From assembly GCA_944372195.1 (NCBI GenBank), contig CALVYK010000010.1:1-44674 (forward strand): 44,674 nucleotides of DNA, in the 5' to 3' direction. Within the stretch, counting starts at the first letter, position 1. Each line of letters begins with the position of its first letter. The DNA comes from an uncultured Bacilli bacterium (GTDB lineage: Bacteria > Bacillota_I > Bacilli_A > RF39 > UBA660). Positions 39,321 through 44,674 of this stretch are shown here, piece after piece. The notes below the pieces were generated by a model, which saw only the letters and a list, made by a program, of their open reading frames with translations, made no database searches and was not told where the DNA came from. Both the position numbers and the translations under genes were made by a program.

Positions 39321-40012
39321 ATGATTTCTAAAATTTTCAATTATTTATCAACAATTAGTTGTCTTATTACAATAATTTTATTATATAGTTTTATAATAAT
39401 TAGCGATAGCTTTTATATTAATGGATGTGCAATTTTAATGTTTTTATTAATGTTATTAAATCCTATTGCTAATATATTTAGATTAAATAAAAAAATTATA
39501 AATAATCCTATATTTCATATTTTAATTATTACATTTATTAGTTATATTTCATATATTTTAATAAATAGTATTATAAGATATAAAAATATTTTAAATGAAA
39601 CTTTAGATAAATTATTAGCTATTAATAAATCCGTATTGTTTTTTATGACAATCTTATATATATTTTAATAGCAACTATTTTTATATTATTAATAACATTT
39701 TTATTTAAAAAAAATAATGTAAAATCTAATAAAGATAATTCTAAAATTATGCTTTTAATAATTTTAATAACATCATTAGTACCAATATTAACTCATAGCA
39801 GTGTACCATTAATAAGTGCTGGGTTTAATATTGCATTATTTATCTTTACTGTAATTACTGTTTTTAAATTAAACTTAGTAAATACAACAGATGAATTACG
39901 AAAATATTATTTAATTTTGATTGTTTGCTCATTAGTATCAATTAACCCAATTGCACTTGTTTTATCTATATATCTTTTTTTACAATTAGATACTTTTGGA
40001 TTACATATTTAA
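39321..40012 (+). pseudogene. Frameshifted multi-pass membrane protein
   Basis: Two open pieces, 39321-39668 and a second that becomes readable from about 39650 and includes an ATG at 39749, together make one membrane protein of about 230 residues. The first ends FFMTILYIF; the second frame reads YILIATIFILLITFLFKKN at the same place, so a one-base deletion near 39655-39668 in a TATATATATT run restores a continuous helix. Six or seven hydrophobic segments are seen. The family is unknown. It could be a real inactivation, a phase-variable site or a sequencing error. Confidence 0.65.
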
Positions 40013-40032
40013 TAATAAACTATAATTTATAG

Positions 40033-40068
40033 AGTAGATACAAAAATCTACTTTTTTTGTGGTATAAT
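40033..40068 (+). terminator. Terminator-promoter unit before the DUF1835-like region
   Basis: AGTAGAT (40033-40039) / ATCTACT (40046-40052), T-run to 40058, then GTGGTATAAT with -10 at 40063-40068. It copies the layout and sequence at 38626-38660. Confidence 0.75.
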
Positions 40069-40100
40069 GGTAAGGAATGAAGAAAGTTATTTATGCTTGA

Positions 40101-40142
40101 AAATAAATATTAATTGGTTGATTGCAATTTATTGAACCCCCC
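40101..40142 (+). repeat. Dispersed repeat, copy R1
   Basis: Reads AAATAAATATTAATTGGTTG then ATTGCAATTTATTGAACCCC. It shares the core with R4 at 43747 and, more loosely, R2 and R3. Confidence 0.75.
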
Positions 40143-40195
40143 TTAGTTTTTTACAAAAAAATATGAGAAAATAAAATTATTTAGGAAGGTTAATT

Positions 40196-40933
40196 ATGAA
40201 AACATTAGAAATTGTATTTGGAAATTCTTGTTATATGACAATGAAAAACAGTTCACTTAGAAGTAATAATATTTTGTTATGCAATTTACTTCTCAATGTA
40301 GGTGATTTATCAACAATTTATCAATATAGGATAAATATACCAGATGAATTATGTAACGAAAATGGTAACTATTTTTTTGAAAATGAAATAGCAATTATTA
40401 ATGAAGTAATAAAAAGAAAAGATAAAATAAGAATTTGGACAAGTCATTATAATGTTTATTCTTATTTAATTATGTTATATATTTGTAATATTGTTAAGAA
40501 TATCGATTATGAATTATATGTTACGTATAGTGATGAATATAATAATGATAAAAATTGTATTTCTCCTAGTATGATGAATTCAAAAGAGTTAGAAAATTTG
40601 TCTAAACTAGAACATAAATTATCTAAAAATGATATATTAAAATTTTCTGATGTATGGGAAGAACTTGTTAAAAACAATTCTGAAATGAGGGTATTAGAAA
40701 ATGGTATAGTAAAATCAGTATCAATTAATTATTATGATAGTATAATTCTTGATAAACTTAAATTATTAGGGACTGTTAAAGTTTCAAAGTTAGTAGCTAT
40801 GTTGATACAGGAAATATATTTGATGGATATTTTATATGTATATTTAATAAAGAAATTAATAAAAAATGGTAAAATAAAAATTGTAAAAATAAATAATGAT
40901 AGATTTTTTGATAATGTTATTGAACTAGTATAA
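40196..40933 (+). CDS. DUF1835-like protein
   Basis: 245 residues. The start TLEIVFGNSCYMTMKNS, then RKDKIRIWTSHYNVYSYLIM, recalls DUF1835 proteins (HIVFGDS...; IWTGNNANEQ), and the C-terminal helical part resembles the DUF3658 region often attached to it. The function of the family is unknown. TAGGAAGG lies before the ATG. Located just after repeat R1. Confidence 0.6.
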   Translation: MKTLEIVFGNSCYMTMKNSSLRSNNILLCNLLLNVGDLSTIYQYRINIPDELCNENGNYFFENEIAIINEVIKRKDKIRIWTSHYNVYSYLIMLYICNIVKNIDYELYVTYSDEYNNDKNCISPSMMNSKELENLSKLEHKLSKNDILKFSDVWEELVKNNSEMRVLENGIVKSVSINYYDSIILDKLKLLGTVKVSKLVAMLIQEIYLMDILYVYLIKKLIKNGKIKIVKINNDRFFDNVIELV

Positions 40934-41001
40934 TCGTATAAAAAGATAAGATAATTATAGCGTTTAAACTATATTAAAAGTACGAAAGAGAAGTTTATAA
41001 A

Positions 41002-41399
41002 ATGGATAATTCTGAACAAAATAAATTGCTCATTTATAAAAATAAAGATGGCAATGTTGTTATAGATGCTATTTATAAAGATGAAACATTACGATTTTCA
41101 TAGAAATGGATGGTAAAAGTATTTTATGTACATGTTTACGCTATTTCAAAACATTTAAAAAATATATTTGAAGGACAAGAATTAGATGAAAAAGTGGTTG
41201 TTTCCAAAATGTAAAATACCACTAAACATGGAACTATTGAAAGTAAAACTCAGACAACTGAAATAAATGTATATAGTTTAGATGCTATAATAATGGTTGG
41301 ATATAGAATTAATTCAAAAAAGCAACTGATTTTAGAATATGGGAAACAAAAGTATTAGAATAATATATGAAAAAAGGTTTTGTTTTAAATATTGGTTAA
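41002..41399 (+). pseudogene. Degraded N-terminal part of a RhuM-family gene
   Basis: Opens MDNSEQNKLLIYKNKDGNVV as in RhuM, then stops at 41101. After frame changes the homology continues: NIFEGQELDEKVVV, TTKHGTIESKTQT, YSLDAIIMVGYRINSK, TDFRIWETKVLE, YMKKGFVLN. At least three disabling changes (stops and shifts) are visible. The C-terminal half is missing; the next gene is the YhcG nuclease. Confidence 0.82.
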
Positions 41400-41459
41400 A
41401 TAATAGTATTTAAAAATAAAAATGTAAAAATAGAATTTAAGTAAAGGAGATGAAAATTA

Positions 41460-42485
41460 ATGTTAGAAAATGACTTTAAAAATGTTATAAATGAAATAAA
41501 AGAAGATATAAAAAATACACAATTTAAGGCAATGCAAGAAGTAAATAGCAATTTAATTATGTTATATTTTAGATTGGGTAAAATTGTTTCTGAAAATAAA
41601 GCATATGGAAGCAATTTTACAAAAAAAGTTTCTCAAGAATTAAAATTAACATTTCCAAATATGAAAGGTTTTTCTGAAAGAAATATAAGAGCAATGAGAA
41701 TGTTTTATGAAGAGTATGCTGCCGATGAAAAATGGCAACAGCTTGTTGCCAAATTACCTTGGGGTCATAATTTATTACTTATAGAAAAAATAAAAGATAA
41801 AGAGATAAGAAAAATATATGTTGAAGGCGTATTAAAAAATGGTTGGAGTAGGAATGTACTTGCTATCCAAATTGATGGAGGATATCATAATAGAATAGGA
41901 AGTAGTAATAATAATTTTAATCACTTATTACCTCCGGTCAATAGTGACTTAGTAAATAATACAGTTAAAGATCCATATATTTTTGACTTCATAACGTTAA
42001 GAGATAGTTATAAAGAAAAGGAACTAGAATTTGCAATGGTTGAAAAAATAAGAGATGTATTATTGGAATTAGGAAAAGGATTTAGCTTTGTAGGAAATCA
42101 ATATAAAATATCTATGAGTGATAAAGATTATTATATAGATTTATTATTTTACCATTTAGAATTAAGATGTTATATTGTTGTTGAACTTAAAGCAACTGAA
42201 TTTAAGCCAGAATATATAGGACAGCTTGGATTTTATGTAACAGCAGTAGATGAAACTTTAAAAAAAGAATACGATAATCAAACAATTGGGTTACTTTTAT
42301 GTAAGGAAAAGGATAGATTAACTGTAGATTGGTCTTTAAAATCAACAAATGTACCAATTGGAGTATCAACATACAATGTAAAAGAAAAACTACCAGATAA
42401 TATTATGAGCATGTTACCAACAGAAGAAGATATTAATCTTCATATTGATATAAAAGAAGAGAAAGTGGAAATAGATGACGAATAA
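41460..42485 (+). CDS. YhcG/DUF1016 family PD-(D/E)xK nuclease
   Basis: 341 residues. The N-terminal DUF1016 domain (about 1-150) shows NLIMLYFRLGKIVSE, FPNMKGFSERNIRAMRMFYE and LPWGHNLLLIEKIKD. The C-terminal nuclease domain has DKDYYIDLLFYH (catalytic Asp) and RCYIVVELKATEFKPEYIGQ (ExK). The family is frequent in defence and mobile islands and its substrate is unsettled. AAAGGAGATG precedes the ATG. Its end runs directly into repeat R2. Confidence 0.92.
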   Translation: MLENDFKNVINEIKEDIKNTQFKAMQEVNSNLIMLYFRLGKIVSENKAYGSNFTKKVSQELKLTFPNMKGFSERNIRAMRMFYEEYAADEKWQQLVAKLPWGHNLLLIEKIKDKEIRKIYVEGVLKNGWSRNVLAIQIDGGYHNRIGSSNNNFNHLLPPVNSDLVNNTVKDPYIFDFITLRDSYKEKELEFAMVEKIRDVLLELGKGFSFVGNQYKISMSDKDYYIDLLFYHLELRCYIVVELKATEFKPEYIGQLGFYVTAVDETLKKEYDNQTIGLLLCKEKDRLTVDWSLKSTNVPIGVSTYNVKEKLPDNIMSMLPTEEDINLHIDIKEEKVEIDDE

Positions 42486-42502
42486 CGAAGAAAATTATCA
42501 AA

Positions 42503-42545
42503 AAATCAATATTAATTGATTGATTACAATTTAATTAAGAACATG
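42503..42545 (+). repeat. Dispersed repeat, copy R2
   Basis: AATATTAATTGATTGATTAC then AATTTAATTAAGAACATG. Nearly identical to R3; the pair flanks the deaminase gene in direct orientation. Confidence 0.8.
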
Positions 42546-42562
42546 GAAAAAAGGTGGTTAAA

Positions 42563-43015
42563 ATGAATGATAAATTTATGACAATAGCAATTGAAGAATC
42601 AAAAAAAGCGAATTGTGCTAAAGGTAAAGTTGGCGCAGTTATTGTTTTAAATGGTAAGATATTAGGTAGGGGTAATAACTCTGTACCTAAAGGATGTATA
42701 CCGTGTACAATTGATACTTGTTTAAGAAAAAAATATAATTTAAAAAGTGGAGAAAGACAAGAAATATGTAGGGTTGTTCATGCGGAACAAAATGCTATAT
42801 TAAATGCATTGAAAAACGGTTATAATTTGATTAATTCTACAATTTGTGTGACAAAATCACCTTGTATGATATGTGCAAAGTTAATAATAAATGTTGGAAT
42901 AAAAAAAGTAATTTATGCAAGTAAATATCCAGATGAAGAAGCTTTTAAAATTTTGAAAGAAGCAGGGGTTAAAACTGAATATTTTGAAATAAATAAGATT
43001 AAGGAATTGATATAA
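42563..43015 (+). CDS. Cytidine/deoxycytidylate deaminase family protein
   Basis: 150 residues. Zinc site: VVHAEQNAI (His, catalytic Glu) and TKSPCMICAKLII (PCxxC). The region GRGNNSVPKGCIPCTIDTCL with extra cysteines is characteristic of ComEB/dCMP deaminases. It should deaminate dCMP or a related nucleotide. ATG at 42563 follows AAAGGTGG. Bounded by the direct repeats R2 and R3, so it has the form of a single-gene cassette. Deaminases in defence islands can also deplete nucleotides, but nothing here shows that. Confidence 0.88.
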   Translation: MNDKFMTIAIEESKKANCAKGKVGAVIVLNGKILGRGNNSVPKGCIPCTIDTCLRKKYNLKSGERQEICRVVHAEQNAILNALKNGYNLINSTICVTKSPCMICAKLIINVGIKKVIYASKYPDEEAFKILKEAGVKTEYFEINKIKELI

Positions 43016-43020
43016 ATGAA

Positions 43021-43062
43021 TGAAAATATAAATTGATTGATTATGATTTAATTAAGAACATG
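43021..43062 (+). repeat. Dispersed repeat, copy R3
   Basis: TGAAAATATAAATTGATTGA then TTATGATTTAATTAAGAACA. It begins a few bases after the deaminase stop codon and aligns with R2 over about 40 bases with few differences. Confidence 0.8.
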
Positions 43063-43097
43063 TAAAATTTAGTTTTAATGTTGCCTAATTTGATTAA

Positions 43098-43388
43098 TTA
43101 ATATTTGCGCTAATAATTATTTAACTAAAGAAAAATTAGAAAGTTTAGAACGTATTATTTCACCTTCTTAGATTTAGTAGAAAATAGAGCAAGAAGGAAC
43201 ATAGCAATAACTAAGAAAAATTGGGCAATTAGAATTGATAAGTATTATTAGATGATGATAGAGATATATTAAAAGATGCATGTAAAATATTACATGAAAC
43301 AGACTGTGATAAAGATTTAACAGAATTTGAAAAGTATAAAATAAAACAAGATAAATTATATAAATCAGACTTTGATTTATTGATGTAA
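43098..43388 (+). pseudogene. Degraded C-terminal part of a RhuM-family gene
   Basis: Reading across two frameshifts gives ANNYLTKEKLESLERIIS, FLDLVENRARRNIAIT, NWAIRIDKY, LLDDDRDILKDACK and LTEFEKYKIKQDKLYKSDFD, the C-terminal third of RhuM. The last ~45 bases are almost the same as the end of the RhuM-like gene at 44540-44585. It stops at 43388. Confidence 0.8.
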
Positions 43389-43413
43389 GAAAGTAATAAA
43401 GGAGGTAGTAGCA

Positions 43414-43740
43414 ATGTTTAGTAAGGAAGAAAAGCAAATAAAAGAAGTCATAATAGCTTCAAGAAGATTAGAAGAATATTTATGGGGAGAATTTAATGGT
43501 CAGTGGAATATAGAAGAATGGAGAAGAATGTTTAGAAAAAGAATTAAAAAAATAGATGATATAGATGTAAACAATCCTCATGCAATTATAGAAATGAGAA
43601 AAAGACTTATGCAAAATGCCGCTTTAAGTGTAGCGTTGATGAAAATTTTGGATACAAAAGGAATACCAACAAATGAATGTAAGATTCCATCAAATTTACC
43701 TCAGTACGCTATAGAAAAGGAATGTGATTTAAATGAATGA
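43414..43740 (+). CDS. Small helical protein of unknown function
   Basis: 108 residues, charged and helical (EEKQIKEVIIASRRLEEYL, WNIEEWRRMFRKRIKKID). Two tryptophan-rich spots (YLWGEFNGQWNIEEW) stand out. No family recognised. AAAGGAGGTAG precedes the ATG, so it is probably expressed. It follows the RhuM remnant and ends at repeat R4. Confidence 0.65.
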   Translation: MFSKEEKQIKEVIIASRRLEEYLWGEFNGQWNIEEWRRMFRKRIKKIDDIDVNNPHAIIEMRKRLMQNAALSVALMKILDTKGIPTNECKIPSNLPQYAIEKECDLNE

Positions 43741-43807
43741 TAATAAAACAAATATTAATTGCTTGATACCAATTTATTTAACCCCTCCAAGAAATCCTTA
43801 TAAATAA
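43733..43807 (+). other. Possible 24-residue ORF coupled to the preceding gene
   Basis: ATG at 43733 overlaps the preceding stop codon (ATGAATGA) and opens a frame of 24 codons, MNDNKTNINCLIPIYLTPPR and NPYK, lying across repeat R4. Copies R2 and R3 also begin with an ATG at the end of the upstream gene but stop after NIN. It may be a remnant of a once longer gene or a chance frame. Confidence 0.3.
43747..43788 (+). repeat. Dispersed repeat, copy R4
   Basis: ACAAATATTAATTGCTTGAT then ACCAATTTATTTAACCCCTC. It matches R1 best. The TTGATACCA-N6-TTAACCCC part recurs at 43909-43930. Confidence 0.78.
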
Positions 43808-43961
43808 AGGGTTTGCGAGCATATAGATCTTACACGTTTTTTCAAAAAAACAGTAAAAAATAATAAAAAGCAATCAAAAATAGTTAAAAATGGGGTGTTT
43901 GTTTTTAGTTGATACCACAAGGTTAACCCCATAATATTTTGACGAGAAAGGAGAATAATAA
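43789..43961. other. Structured non-coding stretch before the RhuM-like gene
   Basis: It holds the second TTGATACCA-N5-TTAACCCC motif (43909-43930) and an inverted repeat ATGGGGT (43890-43896) / ACCCCAT (43926-43932). No promoter with both boxes was found and no plausible gene on either strand. AGAAAGGAG at 43944-43952 is the RBS of the next gene. Confidence 0.5.
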
Positions 43962-44606
43962 ATGGCTGAAAAAGATTTACAAATAACAAATCATGATTTT
44001 TTAATATATAGAGATTCAAACAATGATGTTAAAGTTAGTGTAATGTTAATAAATAATGATATATGGCTAACTCAAAATTTAATCGCAGAATTATTTGGTG
44101 TGGGAAGAAGTACAATAACTGAACACATCAATAATATATTAAATAGTGGTGAACTTACCGAAAATAACACCGTCGGAAAAACCGACGTTGATCATTCTAA
44201 AAAAACTGTAAAGATATATAATAGGGTAGATGCTGAAAAAGAACATATGGGACTTACAAATTGGAAAAATTCACCTGATGGTCCAATTTATAGGTATGAT
44301 GTTGATATTGCAAAAAACTATTTAAACGAAAAGGAATTAAAAGATTTAAATAGGATTGTCACTATGTATTTAGATTATGCAGAATTACAAGCTGAAAATC
44401 ATAATGCAATGACTATGAAAGATTGGATAGAAAAATTAAATGTATTCTTACAATTTAATGGAAAAGAAATTCTTCATAATGCTGGGAAAATATCTGCTAA
44501 GGTCGCACAAGAATTAGCATACAGAGAATATGATAAGTTTAAAGTTAAACAAGATAAATTATATAAATCAGATTTTGATTTATTATTAGAAGAAATCGAT
44601 AAATAG
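43962..44606 (+). CDS. RhuM-family protein with an internal in-frame deletion
   Basis: 214 residues, against about 330-345 for intact RhuM. The N-terminal HTH-like domain is present (DIWLTQNLIAELFGVGRSTI, NNILNSGELTENNTVGKTD), and at KTVKIYNR it jumps directly to VDAEKEHMGLTNWKNSPDG, which is near residue 220 of the family. The YNLD-x-IISVGYRV and DYFDELLERIR-type centre is gone. The C-terminal DVDIAKNYLNEKELKDLNRI and EYDKFKVKQDKLYKSDFD are kept. AGAAAGGAG gives a good start. RhuM genes are frequent in genomic islands; their role is unclear. The product may be non-functional or an altered DNA-binding variant. Confidence 0.85.
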   Translation: MAEKDLQITNHDFLIYRDSNNDVKVSVMLINNDIWLTQNLIAELFGVGRSTITEHINNILNSGELTENNTVGKTDVDHSKKTVKIYNRVDAEKEHMGLTNWKNSPDGPIYRYDVDIAKNYLNEKELKDLNRIVTMYLDYAELQAENHNAMTMKDWIEKLNVFLQFNGKEILHNAGKISAKVAQELAYREYDKFKVKQDKLYKSDFDLLLEEIDK

Positions 44607-44633
44607 TAATTTGTAGAGATGATAGGAGTATTT

Positions 44634-44674
44634 ATGAATAAAAAGTTAGTTAAGGAATTTTTAATAATAACATT
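44634..44674 (+). CDS. Start of a gene truncated by the window edge
   Basis: ATG at 44634 after ATAGGAG opens MNKKLVKEFLIIT and continues past the edge. The start is like that of membrane proteins such as CPBP-type proteases, but 13 residues do not support a family call. Confidence 0.4.
   Translation, partial: MNKKLVKEFLIIT

Noticed and set aside
42503-43062. TGA read as tryptophan (code 4), which would extend the short frames in R2 and R3
   Set aside because: TGA ends well-defined genes in this window (for example at 3340-3342 and 36-kb genes use TGG for Trp), so the standard bacterial code applies.
40101-43788. CRISPR array formed by the ~40-bp repeats
   Set aside because: Copies are 0.5-2.4 kb apart with genes between them, so there are no uniform short spacers, and no cas genes are present.
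43760-43932. Integron attC site between repeat R4 and the second TTAACCCC motif
   Set aside because: ATTTAAC fits the RYYYAAC half, but no GTTRRRY partner is correctly placed (GTTGATA fails), arm pairing is poor and no integrase is present. The repeats are reported only as a possible unknown system.
43798-44019. Minus-strand reading frame of 73 codons before the RhuM-like gene
   Set aside because: It overlaps the non-coding structured stretch and the start of the RhuM-like gene, has no RBS and reads as low-complexity hydrophobic sequence.

Overview
The window is chromosome from a very AT-rich (roughly 25% G+C), endospore-forming member of the Bacilli, most like the uncultured intestinal lineages that sit near the Mollicutes. 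The sporulation signature is explicit: sigma-G, YlmC/YmxH, the coat morphogen CotE, SpoVS and a ferritin-like protein. TGA acts as a normal stop codon (for example at 3340-3342), so the mycoplasma code does not apply. Arginine is almost always AGA, promoters are close to TTGACA-N17-TATAAT, often with an extended -10, and AT-rich hairpins with T-runs close most transcription units.

Layout. 0-4.3 kb: a FemABX-type peptidoglycan enzyme (minus strand), then three overlapping genes for a 2-hydroxyacyl-CoA dehydratase activase-like system. 4.3-8.4 kb: an LCP cell-wall ligase with a C-terminal Ig-like region, a type IV prepilin-like protein whose C-terminal lectin-fold domain looks diversified, and a ferritin-like protein. 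8.4-22.2 kb: mostly housekeeping and sporulation genes (M29 aminopeptidase, sigG, ylmC, RNase J2-like, miaB, metK behind a SAM-type riboswitch, nudix, cotE, rpsP-khpA, cdsA-rseP, an ABC exporter). 22.2-29.7 kb: four tRNA genes (Leu, Thr, Arg, Thr) on the plus strand and tRNA-Gly on the minus strand. Between them lie a toxin-antitoxin pair, a PadR/HAAS membrane pair, a DUF3048 protein, an HD protein, a polymerase/ligase-type membrane protein and an unassigned gene. 29.8-38.5 kb: spoVS, a cysteine synthase-like gene with sufU and sufB, ssb, two divergent XRE regulators, mreCD, rplS, a signal peptidase and a large coiled-coil protein. 38.6-44.7 kb: an accessory island with a HAM1-like pyrophosphatase, a frameshifted membrane gene, a DUF1835-like gene, a YhcG/DUF1016 nuclease, a dCMP deaminase-like gene and three RhuM-family copies (two pseudogenes and one with a large internal deletion). 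These are interspersed with a repeated ~40-bp element.

The strongest leads are three. First, the 3' end of the prepilin-like gene (about 7711-7875) has the composition, codon use and protein motif expected of the variable region of a diversity-generating retroelement target, although no reverse transcriptase or template repeat lies in the window. Second, the right-hand island has nested direct repeats, one pair flanking the deaminase gene exactly, which suggests cassette-like gene movement. Third, metK has a compact SAM-riboswitch-like leader that appears to lack the P4 arm. All functions are inferred from reading the sequence; no database search was run.
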